Positions 15,660-23,569 are shown, counted from the stretch's first letter. The stretch is DNA of 42,085 bases from Bacteroidales bacterium (GCA_017459075.1 JAFUDQ010000024.1:1-42085); one strand, 5' to 3'. The notes: generated by a model not told the origin, from the letters alone. A program made the numbers and translations.

Positions 15660-16490
15660 CTAACTTTCTGCCAGTTTCTTGTATAGTACCAATGTATGCC
15701 GGGCTGCGCTTACGTCGTGAACCCGGAGGATTGAAGCCCCGCGCTCCAGCGCGGCCATGTGAAGGGCCTGTGTGGGAGGCAGGCTGTCTTCCGGATTCTG
15801 TCCCAACAAGCTGTATATCATGCTTTTGCGAGATACTCCCACTACTATCGGACGCAGCAGGGAAGTGAGCTCTGAAAGATTCTTAAGGAGGGTGTAATTC
15901 TGCGTGAGGGTTTTTGCGAAGCCGAAGCCCGGGTCAAGATACCAGTTTGTTATCCCGTTGTCAGATGCCTTTTGGGCAAACTTCAGGAAATAGTTTTTCA
16001 CATCTTCCACCACCCCGTTCCGGTAATCCGTATGGAATGACATGGTTTCCGGCGTCCCCCTCATGTGCATGGCAATGTAGGGGAGTCCAAGCCTTCCGGC
16101 AAGCGGAAGCATGTTCCGGTCCAGAACCCCGGAGGAAATGTCGTTTACAATTACGGGACCTATGAGGTCGTATGCCTTTTCTATTACGCTGGCGTTATAA
16201 GTATCTATGGATATGGGAGTTACGGGAGCCTCTTCCTGCACTATCGGCAAAATGACCTTAAGCCTCTGCCATTCGGTATCGGCACCAACCGCTATGCTCC
16301 CGGGTCTTGTGGAACAGGCTCCGATGTCAAGGATATCGGCCCCGGAAAGCAGCATGCTGCGGATGGTGTTCCGCAGGGTGAATTCGTCAGGCTTCCCGTC
16401 TTCTGAAAGGACCCGGCTTGGGGCGTAGAAGGAGTCATCGGTGGCGTTGATGATTCCCATAATCAGTATATTCCTGCCGTTTGCTTCCAT
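15660..16490 (-). CDS. folP: Dihydropteroate synthase
   Basis: Joins p-aminobenzoate to hydroxymethyl-dihydropterin pyrophosphate in folate synthesis. The 276-residue protein has the GIINATDDSFY loop (Asn and Asp for the substrate), the DIGACSTRPGS motif with the two Thr/Arg pterin residues, the VNDISSG stretch, and the GVSRKSMI motif (Ser/Arg/Lys). The T-R-P-G part is regular, so no sulfonamide-resistance insertion is apparent. It is directly preceded by the DoxX-like gene (0-base spacing) and followed after 4 bases by purB. Confidence 0.96.
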   Translation of the reverse strand: MEANGRNILIMGIINATDDSFYAPSRVLSEDGKPDEFTLRNTIRSMLLSGADILDIGACSTRPGSIAVGADTEWQRLKVILPIVQEEAPVTPISIDTYNASVIEKAYDLIGPVIVNDISSGVLDRNMLPLAGRLGLPYIAMHMRGTPETMSFHTDYRNGVVEDVKNYFLKFAQKASDNGITNWYLDPGFGFAKTLTQNYTLLKNLSELTSLLRPIVVGVSRKSMIYSLLGQNPEDSLPPTQALHMAALERGASILRVHDVSAARHTLVLYKKLAES

Positions 16491-17687
16491 TTATACAATT
16501 CTTTTGCGTCTGTTGCGGTAAGAAAAGAGGGATATGATAATTGCGGCCATCATAAAGAATACCAGACAGATGCGCCCCGGGACTGATGACCCTATGATTA
16601 GGTTCCCCGGGCCTTCTGCGGCTATCTTCTGCATCTTGACGGCGGTCGGATATCCATTTGAAGACCATTTTTCTACAATCAGCCCTTCATCCAGGAGAAC
16701 TGCTCCTCCGTTGGAACGGTTGAAGGTCATAAGTACCTTGTGGTCAGAGAAATACGATACCATCAGCAGCTGCATTCTTTGCACCGTTTCCAAGTCTTGC
16801 AGAAGATTTTCTATCTCTGCCGATGCTGTCAGAAGAACAGGCTGTGTGCCGTTTTCCGCTGCTGATGCCAAAAGCTCTGCGGCTCTGCCCCAGTCTTTTT
16901 CCGACAACTTTTCCGGTTCGTATGCCGATATTGCCAGAACTTTTCCGTGAAGCAGCACGCTGTCCATCGGGCTGCCGTCAGGGGCGGCAATAGGAACCAG
17001 GTTGGCGGGAGTCTCAGCCTCGGGAACATCGGCTACGCTGACGAATGTCCATGTAGAATCCGGCAGGGCGTCAAGGGAGAACTCTTTCTGTGTCCCGTTT
17101 TTTTCATAAATAAAGCCCGGCTCTGCGGCTTTCAGCTGAGGGAAAGGATGGGCAGTGTCATAAAGCCTGTCGCCAGCTCCGAAGGCTGTAAAGTCCCACA
17201 GCGGCAGGAAGAATAATGAGTAAATACCTGTAAATAAGGTGATTACGCTAAGGATTATCGTAGCATTTTTTTTAGACGAAGTCTTAGGCAGGGGAATGAA
17301 GGCTCCGGCTGCAAGGGCGCAGAGGACAATATTCTTAATGAAAGTCTGGGTATGGCTAAGATGAAAAGCTTCTCCAAAGCAGCCGCAGTCCATTTTGGGC
17401 TGGGCAAGCATAAGAATAAATGTAATAACCGTGAAGAAACCAATCAGGGCCATGCTGACTTTTGCCGTAATCCGGCGCCATGCCCCTCTAAGAAGGGCGA
17501 GTCCCGTAAGCGCTTCAAGGCTGCTCAGAACGAAGGCTGCGACCCCTGACAGGCCGCCAAGGAAACCAAGGTGGAAGAATTCAAGGTAACTCCTGACTAT
17601 CAGGCTGCTGCCCACAGGGTCAATCAGCTTGAAAAGTCCGGCCGAGAAGAATACAAGGCCTATGAGTATCGTACAGAATCTTCTCAT
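16491..17687 (-). CDS. DoxX/MauE-like membrane protein (BT_3928 family)
   Basis: A 398-residue membrane protein. The N-terminal 140 residues contain four hydrophobic segments resembling DoxX/MauE proteins and the conserved Cys pair in KMDCGCFGEAFHL after segment three. A central soluble part, probably periplasmic (about residues 190-360), follows another membrane segment and is not recognised. A last membrane helix and a basic end (RNRRKRIV) complete it. It resembles the Bacteroidetes BT_3928-type protein often found beside folP. A link to redox or disulfide chemistry is plausible but unproven. It overlaps tmk by 4 bases and touches folP. Confidence 0.8.
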   Translation of the reverse strand: MRRFCTILIGLVFFSAGLFKLIDPVGSSLIVRSYLEFFHLGFLGGLSGVAAFVLSSLEALTGLALLRGAWRRITAKVSMALIGFFTVITFILMLAQPKMDCGCFGEAFHLSHTQTFIKNIVLCALAAGAFIPLPKTSSKKNATIILSVITLFTGIYSLFFLPLWDFTAFGAGDRLYDTAHPFPQLKAAEPGFIYEKNGTQKEFSLDALPDSTWTFVSVADVPEAETPANLVPIAAPDGSPMDSVLLHGKVLAISAYEPEKLSEKDWGRAAELLASAAENGTQPVLLTASAEIENLLQDLETVQRMQLLMVSYFSDHKVLMTFNRSNGGAVLLDEGLIVEKWSSNGYPTAVKMQKIAAEGPGNLIIGSSVPGRICLVFFMMAAIIISLFSYRNRRKRIV

Positions 17688-18370
17688 CTGGCTTCAAGGA
17701 CGGGGTCTACAACTGCTTTGATTCTGTTGAAAATGACGTCGGCCGGAGCCATGTTTCCGTCTTCATCGGCACAGTCTACACGGATGAATTTTTCATCTAT
17801 GGCACACTGCTCCAGATAAACGTCGCGCACGGCTTTCTGGAAGGCGATGCTGGCTTCGTGGATGTCTGCCCCGCCAGAAAGGTAGTCTCTGTCGCTGCCA
17901 GTACGCGCCTCACGTAAACTCTTCTCTACAAATGAGATAGGTACGTCCAAATAAAGGTTCAGATCAGGTACGGAGAGCTGGAAGTCTCCGTACTCGGTAT
18001 TGAAAATCCAGTCCCTCAGGGCGCGGCGCTCGGCAGCATCGGCCACCTTTGCACACTGGTAGGCGATGTTAGAATATACATATCTGTCCAGAAGCACCGG
18101 GATGCCGGCGTCTATCTTTTCTTTCATAAGGGGGCCGGCTCCGTGCCTGTCTTCTGCGTACAGCAGTGCCACAAGCTGGGGATGCACCTGCTCGTTGGAC
18201 CCGAAGTCTCCGCGAAGGAAGCGGCTTATAAGGTCTCCGTAAACAGGGGCGTTATATCGCGGAAAGTGAATATACTCAATCTGTCCGCAGCGGCTTTCTA
18301 TATATTCCCGCAAACGGCTTACCTGGGTGGACTTTCCGGCTCCGTCCAAACCTTCAATTACAAACAGCAT
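17684..18370 (-). CDS. tmk: Thymidylate kinase
   Basis: Phosphorylates dTMP to dTDP. The 228-residue protein has the P-loop near the N-terminus (FVIEGLDGAGKST), the LLDRYVYSNIAYQ segment (DR-Y motif) and a lid-like region with REARTGSDRDY. It is slightly longer than the common 205-215 residues, with an additional C-terminal stretch. First gene of the tmk-DoxX-folP-purB operon behind a -7 box. Start ATG at 18370 gives the expected immediate beta strand and P-loop. Confidence 0.95.
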   Translation of the reverse strand: MLFVIEGLDGAGKSTQVSRLREYIESRCGQIEYIHFPRYNAPVYGDLISRFLRGDFGSNEQVHPQLVALLYAEDRHGAGPLMKEKIDAGIPVLLDRYVYSNIAYQCAKVADAAERRALRDWIFNTEYGDFQLSVPDLNLYLDVPISFVEKSLREARTGSDRDYLSGGADIHEASIAFQKAVRDVYLEQCAIDEKFIRVDCADEDGNMAPADVIFNRIKAVVDPVLEAR

Positions 18371-18395
18371 ATAACAAGAGTTTATTTGAATTCTA

Positions 18396-18403
18396 CAAAT
18401 GTA
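18396..18403 (-). promoter_or_regulatory. -7 box for the tmk operon
   Basis: TACATTTG on the minus strand is a perfect TAnnTTTG match, predicting a leader of roughly 20 bases. No good TTTG -33 element is visible. Confidence 0.55.
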
Positions 18404-18418
18404 ATTATTTCCTTGTAA

Positions 18419-20320
18419 TTACTCTGTAACGAAGCGGAAGAATTTTTCTATTTCTTTGCGGTCTTTCAGGCGGACGATGTAGGTCTGGTTGCCAAGGGCG
18501 TCGGCCAGGGCATCCGGCATGCGCTCGCACATGGCCATCTGGGCTCCGTAGCAGGCCATAACCTCTTCGTGGGTGTGTTTGTAAGTGTGGCTGTCACGGC
18601 GGCTGGCGTATGCACAGAAGAACTGCTCGCCCTCATCTTTATATCGCTTGTCAAAGGCCACCATCTCTGCCCAGATGCGGTAGACATCGGTACTATGGGC
18701 AAAGTTCATCATATCCGGGGTGAAGCCGCCGGCGGGGCGCATGTTAACTTCAAGGCCAACGTAGTCACCCTTTTTGCCAAGGCCTTCACGGTCGCGGTCA
18801 AGCTTGAAGAACTCCAGATGCACGAACCTGCTCTTGATACCAAAGGCCTTAACTGTCTTTCTGCCGATGGTTGCAAGGGCTGCGGGAACGGTTTTTTCTA
18901 TGTAGTAGCAGGAATCCAGGTCGTTGTTCACAATCTCCATGATAGGGGTGGGATAAACTCCGTTTGATTCAAAGAGTGGCTCTCCTTTGGAGTTGTAAAC
19001 GGCATCGTAGGACACCAGAAGGCCGGTTATGAATTCTTCTATTACAAACTCTGCGTAGTTGGGATGGGCTGCGAACCAGGCGTCCAGAGAGTCTTCATCG
19101 GTCAGTTTGTAAGTTCCGGAAGCGCCTACTCCGTTGTCCGGCTTTGCAATAATCGGCCATCCTGTCTTTTTTACAAAAGCCTTTACTGCCTTGAGGCCTT
19201 CTGCTGCCTTAATCTGGCGGGCGGTGGGGATGCCTCCAATGGCGTAGTACTTCTTCATTTCAGACTTTTCCTTGATGGCGTCGATATGGTCTGTCTTGAT
19301 GCCGGTGGTTACGTTGAAGTCTGTGCGGAGGCGGGCGTCCTGCTCCAGCCAGTATTCATTGTTGGACTCTATCCAGTCTATCTTTCCGTATTTGAAAGAG
19401 AAGTAAGCTACGGCGCGGAAAACCTCGCTGTAGTCTTCAAGGTTATTGACTTTGTAGTATTCTGTAAGACTGCCTCTCAGGGCCGGATTAAGGGCCTCGT
19501 AAGGCGTATCGGCTATTCCTAAAACATTGACACCGCAATTTCTGAGATGTTCGCAGAAATGCCAGTAGGTGCCAGGGAAATGGGGTGAAATAAATATAAA
19601 GTTCATAAAAGAATATGAGTTGTTTTCTGTACTGATTTGATGTATCTGGCCGTCGGATATTTCATATGCCTCGCCAAAGAGGCGCGGGCGGTCGTCGCGG
19701 ATTAAAATGTAACCTCCGTCATTGAAGGTGTAGAACTTATGCTGCCAGCTGTCCGGGAAAATCACATCCTCAAAAAGTCGTTTTCCGTCGATGTTGCAGT
19801 AGCGTACCTGTTCCAAATGCGGAACTATCTGAATGTCAGTTAGTCCAAGGCCGTGAAGCCATCGGCTGTAAGATGGGTCTGAGGCTTCTCCGGCAAGCTC
19901 CGGATGCGAATACACCCTGTCTGCGCAGTTCATGCTGCCGGCGCTGCATCCCATGACTACTCCGTCAAAGGTTTTCAAAAGTTCTTTTAGGCCGATATCA
20001 TGCAGGAATTTGTTCTGCGTGGGTACGTGGCCGCCGCAAAGGATAAGCCAGTCTGCATCGGAGAGCAGAGCCCTGACCTCGGAAGCGTTGCTGCGGTCCA
20101 GCATCGTTATTTTTGAAGTGGCAATTCCGGAGCGGACAATGCAGCCTGTCATTCCCTCAAGAACACTCTCTGTAAATGCCTTGTCATCCGGCGCCGCACT
20201 TACCATAAGGACACGGCTTACCGGAGGCAGTGCGGCCTTCAGCCTTGCCAGAAAGCCGTTATCCTCTGTAAATCTGTCCTCTCCATACCTGGTAGGACTG
20301 CCTGTCAGGAATACAATCAT
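18419..20320 (-). CDS. Peptidase S51-like domain fused to an ATP-grasp ligase
   Basis: A 633-residue two-domain protein. Residues 1 to about 235 resemble the S51/cyanophycinase and dipeptidase E fold: ILCGGHVP, then the nucleophile elbow GCSAGS (Ser 126) and a candidate catalytic His at PHLEQ (His 168). From Met 239 a second domain begins like an independent protein (MNFIFISPHFPGTYW), containing an ATP-grasp core with GWPIIAKPDNGVGASG (ATP-binding Lys and Gly-rich loop), FVIEEFITG, and GLEVNMRPAGG (metal-binding Glu and Asn). It could ligate and cleave amino-acid-type amide bonds, but the substrate is unknown. There is no signal peptide. A -7 promoter box ends only 4 bases before the start codon. 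Confidence 0.82.
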   Translation of the reverse strand: MIVFLTGSPTRYGEDRFTEDNGFLARLKAALPPVSRVLMVSAAPDDKAFTESVLEGMTGCIVRSGIATSKITMLDRSNASEVRALLSDADWLILCGGHVPTQNKFLHDIGLKELLKTFDGVVMGCSAGSMNCADRVYSHPELAGEASDPSYSRWLHGLGLTDIQIVPHLEQVRYCNIDGKRLFEDVIFPDSWQHKFYTFNDGGYILIRDDRPRLFGEAYEISDGQIHQISTENNSYSFMNFIFISPHFPGTYWHFCEHLRNCGVNVLGIADTPYEALNPALRGSLTEYYKVNNLEDYSEVFRAVAYFSFKYGKIDWIESNNEYWLEQDARLRTDFNVTTGIKTDHIDAIKEKSEMKKYYAIGGIPTARQIKAAEGLKAVKAFVKKTGWPIIAKPDNGVGASGTYKLTDEDSLDAWFAAHPNYAEFVIEEFITGLLVSYDAVYNSKGEPLFESNGVYPTPIMEIVNNDLDSCYYIEKTVPAALATIGRKTVKAFGIKSRFVHLEFFKLDRDREGLGKKGDYVGLEVNMRPAGGFTPDMMNFAHSTDVYRIWAEMVAFDKRYKDEGEQFFCAYASRRDSHTYKHTHEEVMACYGAQMAMCERMPDALADALGNQTYIVRLKDRKEIEKFFRFVTE

Positions 20321-20324
20321 GGCG

Positions 20325-20332
20325 CAAATTTA
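20325..20332 (-). promoter_or_regulatory. -7 box abutting the S51-ATP-grasp gene
   Basis: TAAATTTG on the minus strand is a perfect -7 match, with a TTTA (3 of 4) about 18 bases upstream. It ends 4 bases before the ATG, so the transcript would be leaderless or nearly so. Confidence 0.5.
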
Positions 20333-20358
20333 CAAATAATAGTCGCATATTAAACACG

Positions 20359-20396
20359 TGTAAAGGAATTTTACAGAGTTGTAAAGTATCTTTACA
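20359..20396. promoter_or_regulatory. Paired palindromes, candidate enhancer sites
   Basis: Two 17-base palindromes, TGTAAAGGAATTTTACA (20359-20375) and TGTAAAGTATCTTTACA (20380-20396), are centred 21 bases apart, two helical turns. They lie 60-100 bases upstream of a sigma54-like promoter and the response regulator gene, where dimers of a sigma54 activator usually bind. Autoregulation by the adjacent regulator is inferred. Confidence 0.6.
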
Positions 20397-20455
20397 GTCA
20401 GAAGGTTATGGGTTTTGGGCTGGATCTAACTGTTTAATTGTTTTCCTGGCAGGCA

Positions 20456-20471
20456 TGGAGATTGTAGTGCT
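20456..20471 (+). promoter_or_regulatory. Possible sigma54 (-24/-12) promoter
   Basis: TGGAGATTGTAGTGCT has GG and GC with the correct 10-base gap and matches the TGG and TGCW ends of the consensus, but not the CAC of the -24 part. It predicts a start near 20482 and supports ATG at 20500 rather than 20455. Confidence 0.4.
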
Positions 20472-20499
20472 TTCCGCACGTGAGATAATAGACTTGTCA

Positions 20500-21975
20500 A
20501 TGACTTCTAAGAAAGGAAAGATTCTGATTGTGGACGATAATGCCGGCATCCGCCAGGCGCTTAAGATTTTGCTGCCGATGCATTTTGAGGAGGTGGAGGC
20601 GATACCGTCACCATCGACGCTGGTTTCCACCCTGGAGCGGTTCCGCCCGGATGTAGTGCTGCTGGATATGAACTTCCATACAGAGATTAATACCGGAAAT
20701 GAGGGCCTGTATTGGGCAGGGGAGCTCAAAAAGATGGTTCCGGAGGTTGAGATTGTGCTTTTTACGGCTTATGCCGATATCCAGTTGGCGGTGGAAGGAA
20801 TGAAGAGGGGAGCCTTTGATTTCATAGTGAAACCTTGGGATAATGAGAAGCTGGTGGCTACACTTACGGCGGCGCGGGACAAGGCCCGGAAGGCGATGGG
20901 AAGGGATTCTTCGGGCTCTGCCCTCAGAATGACAGACTGTCATCCTGAGCGATTCTCCTGTCATCCTGAGCGAAGCGAAGGATCTATGTTCTGGGGCTCT
21001 TCCCATGCTATGTCCGTTATCCAGAAGACCGTCCAGAAAATTGCCCCTACGGACGTTACCGTTCTCATTACCGGAGAAAACGGAACCGGCAAGGATGTCC
21101 TGGCGCGGGAAATCCATTCCCACAGCCTGCGGAGCGGGAAGCCGATGGTGGCCGTGGATGCGGGTGCCATAACGGAAACGCTGTTCGAGAGTGAGCTTTT
21201 CGGCCACGTGAAGGGCGCATTTACCGATGCGCACACAGACCACGTGGGCAAGTTTGAGCAGGCCGACGGCGGTACGCTCTTCCTGGATGAGATTGGCAAT
21301 ATCCCGCTGCATTTGCAGGCGAAACTATTGCGGGTGATTCAGAACCGTAGCGTTGTGCGGGTTGGCGGTACGCAGGCCATTCCTGTTAATTTCCGCATGA
21401 TTTGTGCTACGAATATGGATCTGGAGGCTCTTGTGCGCGAAGGAAAGTTCCGCGAAGACCTTTATTATCGTATTAATACGGTTCATATCGGCCTGCCATC
21501 CCTTCGTGAGCGCCGGGAGGATATTGTGCCTCTGGCGGAGCGCTTCCTGAAGCAGTTTGCTGAAAAATACCATCGGCCCTTGGATGGTATTGCCGATGAT
21601 GCCAGGAGGGTGCTGGAGGGTGCACATTGGAGCGGTAATATCCGCGAGCTTCAGAATGTCATTGAAAAGGCCGTGATTCTGAGCGATGCCCCTGTCATTC
21701 AGAGCGAAGCCCCTGTCATTCAGAGCGAAGCGAAGAATCTATCGGCAAAGGACATCCAGATTGATGCCCGGTCGGGGCCGGGCATGACGGGTGGTGCCGG
21801 ATCCAACAACGTCATTCCCGGCTTGACCGGGAATCTCCTCCATAATCCGCAGGAAGAGGAAAGAATGGTGCGGGAGGCCATTCAGCGTTACAACGGTAAC
21901 ATCTCCGCTGCGGCCAAGGCTTTGGGTATCAGCCGACCGACGTTGTATGCTAAAATGAAAAAATACAATTTGTAA
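20500..21975 (+). CDS. Sigma54-dependent (NtrC-type) response regulator with repeat-derived insertions
   Basis: A 491-residue activator. Residues 5-120 are a receiver domain (ILIVDDN with acidic pair 12-13, phospho-acceptor Asp 56 in VLLDMNF, Lys in FIVKPWD). An AAA+ domain follows (about 170-395): Walker A GENGTGKD, GAFTDA in place of GAFTGA at the sigma54 contact loop, Walker B GGTLFLDEIGN. A Fis-type helix-turn-helix ends the protein (NISAAAKALGISRPTLYAKM). Both linkers contain translated palindromic repeats (about 136-162 and 398-447). Its TAA overlaps the histidine kinase ATG, so the two form a two-component operon. GAFTDA is common in this phylum to my knowledge and is not necessarily inactivating. 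Confidence 0.92.
   Translation: MTSKKGKILIVDDNAGIRQALKILLPMHFEEVEAIPSPSTLVSTLERFRPDVVLLDMNFHTEINTGNEGLYWAGELKKMVPEVEIVLFTAYADIQLAVEGMKRGAFDFIVKPWDNEKLVATLTAARDKARKAMGRDSSGSALRMTDCHPERFSCHPERSEGSMFWGSSHAMSVIQKTVQKIAPTDVTVLITGENGTGKDVLAREIHSHSLRSGKPMVAVDAGAITETLFESELFGHVKGAFTDAHTDHVGKFEQADGGTLFLDEIGNIPLHLQAKLLRVIQNRSVVRVGGTQAIPVNFRMICATNMDLEALVREGKFREDLYYRINTVHIGLPSLRERREDIVPLAERFLKQFAEKYHRPLDGIADDARRVLEGAHWSGNIRELQNVIEKAVILSDAPVIQSEAPVIQSEAKNLSAKDIQIDARSGPGMTGGAGSNNVIPGLTGNLLHNPQEEERMVREAIQRYNGNISAAAKALGISRPTLYAKMKKYNL
20905..20985. repeat. Interspersed palindromic repeats, first intragenic cluster
   Basis: Three units of the repeat family GTCATCCTGAGCGAAGCG or its complement: an inverted, diverged unit (20905-20935), a short unit (20938-20957) and a canonical unit ending GAAGGATCT (20958-20985). 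Total length preserves the reading frame, adding a linker with segments such as CHPERSEGS between the receiver and AAA+ domains. Confidence 0.8.
21691..21839. repeat. Interspersed palindromic repeats, second intragenic cluster
   Basis: Two tandem CCTGTCATTCAGAGCGAAGC units (21691-21710 and from 21712, the second extended to GAAGAATCT) are followed by a second family: CCCGGTCGGGGCCGGGCATG (about 21767-21786) and an inverted partner GTCATTCCCGGCTTGACC (21811-21828). All are in frame and are translated as an extra linker between AAA+ and the DNA-binding domain. Confidence 0.8.
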
Positions 21976-22103
21976 TGTGTACGATACTGCTGTCGACAAC
22001 CCTTCGCAACCTTTGGCTGCTCGTCCTTCCCACCTTTGGTGGGCCCCTCCCGCTCATGATGCCGCGGGCGGCACAGGTTGCTGACAGCAGTATCGTACAC
22101 ATT
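21974..22103. repeat. Hairpin interspersed element B over the histidine kinase start
   Basis: Perfect 21-base inverted arms (21974-21994 and 22083-22103, beginning AATGTGTACGA) enclose 88 bases. The core, read on the minus strand, has GTGCCGCCCGCGGCAT and a CCCACC/GGTGGG mini-hairpin, closely matching the core of the element at 4300-4410. The first arm contains the overlapping TAATG that ends the regulator and starts the kinase. Confidence 0.75.
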
Positions 22104-22976
22104 GGCTTTGGATGGTTAATTCTTTTTATTGTTGCCATCTTGGTCGCTGTGTGGGTGATAGCAACGCTCAGGACCCGAAGGAAGGATATCAGGAAGGTGG
22201 CATACATGATGGATGCCCTGGAAGACGGGGAACTTAACTTCCGTTTCCAGGATAAAAACAAATTCAACCGCACCCTGAACCGCATCCGCACCATCTTTGA
22301 AAAGCAGCGGCAGCAGCACGAGCAGGACTCCTGGACCAAACTCATACGCGTGCTCACGCACGAGATAATGAATACAGTGTCGCCGATTGCTTCCCTCTCA
22401 GATGCTTTGTCAAAGTCGATGGATGAGACAGGCCACAGCGAGCTGGATGTAAAGGCCGGGCTGGACACAATTTCCGACTCCTCCAAGAATCTCATCAAGT
22501 TCGTGGAGACCTATCGGGAACTCTCCGGCGTGGCCCGCCCGGTAAAGAAAGCCATCGACCTGCAGGATCTGATGGACAAAGTCATCGGCCTTGATAAGGA
22601 ACTTTTGGCCGCCAGGGATGCGCATTGCAGCTATGTCGCTGAAACAGAGGACCTTATTATTTATGCCGATGAGGGCCAGATATCGCAGATTTTCATCAAT
22701 CTTATAAAAAATGCCTTGCAGGCGGGTGCAAAGCATATCAGCATAACAGCAATGCTGAACAGGGAAGATGAAACCGTCATCCGCGTTGCCAATGATGGTG
22801 AGCCCATACCCGTTGCCAGTCAGGAGCAGATATTCGTTCCGTTCTTCACCACGAAGAAAGAAGGCTCCGGCATAGGCCTCTCCCTCGCCCGCCAAATCAT
22901 GCGTCAGCACAACGGTTCTATCGACCTGGTTAAGAGCGACGTGAACGAGACCGTATTTGAACTACGATTCAGGTAA
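21975..22976 (+). CDS. NtrB-like membrane sensor histidine kinase, copy 1
   Basis: A 333-residue histidine kinase, presumed partner of the adjacent regulator. The first 43 residues are encoded by hairpin element B and look unlike a natural protein start. One membrane segment follows (about 46-64, GWLILFIVAILVAVWVIA), a short linker, the dimerisation domain with VLTHEIMNTVSP (His 129), and the ATPase with N box INLIKNALQAGA, G1 RVANDGEPI, F box VPFFTTK and G2 GSGIGLSLARQIM. There is no extracytoplasmic sensor domain. The ATG at 21975 is translationally coupled (TAATG), though an ATG pair at 22056 is also possible. A truncated paralogue lies at 39.7-40.6 kb. Confidence 0.9.
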   Translation: MCTILLSTTLRNLWLLVLPTFGGPLPLMMPRAAQVADSSIVHIGFGWLILFIVAILVAVWVIATLRTRRKDIRKVAYMMDALEDGELNFRFQDKNKFNRTLNRIRTIFEKQRQQHEQDSWTKLIRVLTHEIMNTVSPIASLSDALSKSMDETGHSELDVKAGLDTISDSSKNLIKFVETYRELSGVARPVKKAIDLQDLMDKVIGLDKELLAARDAHCSYVAETEDLIIYADEGQISQIFINLIKNALQAGAKHISITAMLNREDETVIRVANDGEPIPVASQEQIFVPFFTTKKEGSGIGLSLARQIMRQHNGSIDLVKSDVNETVFELRFR

Positions 22977-22994
22977 GTTTTTTCATCTCAGGTA

Positions 22995-23043
22995 TTGTGT
23001 TTTTACAATTAAGCACTATCTTTGCAGTACTTATTTAAGTACT
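22995..23043 (+). promoter_or_regulatory. Promoter and operator of the Phd/YoeB module
   Basis: TTG (22995-22997), 19 bases, then TATCTTTG (23017-23024) match the Bacteroidetes promoter. A palindrome AGTACTTATTTAAGTACT (23026-23043; 7-base arms) covers the expected start site, as is usual for antitoxin autorepression. Confidence 0.7.
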
Positions 23044-23049
23044 TAAGAT

Positions 23050-23304
23050 ATGATTACTGCAACTTATACAGACCTTCGGTCAAATCTGAAAGGCTACTTG
23101 GACAGGGTAGTAAAGGACTCTGACAATGTCATCGTGAACCGTGGCAACGGGTCCGCAGTGGTGATTATGTCCTTGGAGGAATATGAGTCCATGGTGGAGA
23201 CGGCTTACGTCATGTCCCAGCCGGATCTGGTGGAAGCCATCCGCCATGGTGATGAGGACGTGAAAAACGGGAATTACGAAGTTGTGAACGTCAATGAGTT
23301 ATAA
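23050..23304 (+). CDS. Phd/YefM-family antitoxin
   Basis: An 84-residue protein with the Phd/YefM fold: the start ITATYTDLRSNLKGYLDRV, then a strand with VIVNRGNGSAVVIMSLEEYESM, all typical of the DNA-binding N-terminal domain, and a flexible acidic C-terminal part that would wrap the toxin. It overlaps the toxin gene by 11 bases, the classical arrangement. It should repress its own promoter through the palindrome just upstream, more strongly as a complex with the toxin. Confidence 0.92.
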   Translation: MITATYTDLRSNLKGYLDRVVKDSDNVIVNRGNGSAVVIMSLEEYESMVETAYVMSQPDLVEAIRHGDEDVKNGNYEVVNVNEL

Positions 23305-23569
23305 GATTGCCTTCCTTCCCCATGCGCGGAAGGATTTCGATGAGTGGAAGAAGACATATGAGAAGACGGTTGCCAAAATCAAGGAAATCCTGGGTGACAT
23401 TGCCGAGCATCCCTACTCCGGCATCGGAAAACCTGAGCAGCTGAGGCATAACCTTACCGGCAAGTGGTCCCGTAGAATCAACAAGGCCGACAGGATTATC
23501 TACTCCGTAGACGGCGATAAGATTTTGGTATATGTGTTCTCAATGAAGGGGCACTATCATAACAAATAA
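23294..23569 (+). CDS. YoeB/Txe-family toxin (mRNA endonuclease)
   Basis: A 91-residue RelE-superfamily toxin. The LPHARKDFDEWKK start, HPYSGIGKPEQLRHNLTGKWSRRI and RIIYSVD stretches are the family signatures; the ending GHYHNK has the conserved His and a Tyr near the C-terminus. It would cleave mRNA in the ribosomal A site. Basic residues and the active-site Glu/Arg/His set appear intact, so it is probably functional and kept in check by the upstream antitoxin. Confidence 0.92.
   Translation: MSYKIAFLPHARKDFDEWKKTYEKTVAKIKEILGDIAEHPYSGIGKPEQLRHNLTGKWSRRINKADRIIYSVDGDKILVYVFSMKGHYHNK

Noticed and set aside
20608-21312. 234-codon antisense frame within the response regulator
   Set aside because: It is a shadow of the conserved receiver and AAA+ coding sequence.
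20905-21839. CRISPR array
   Set aside because: The repeats are short, translated, variable in spacing and of two palindromic families; no cas genes are present.
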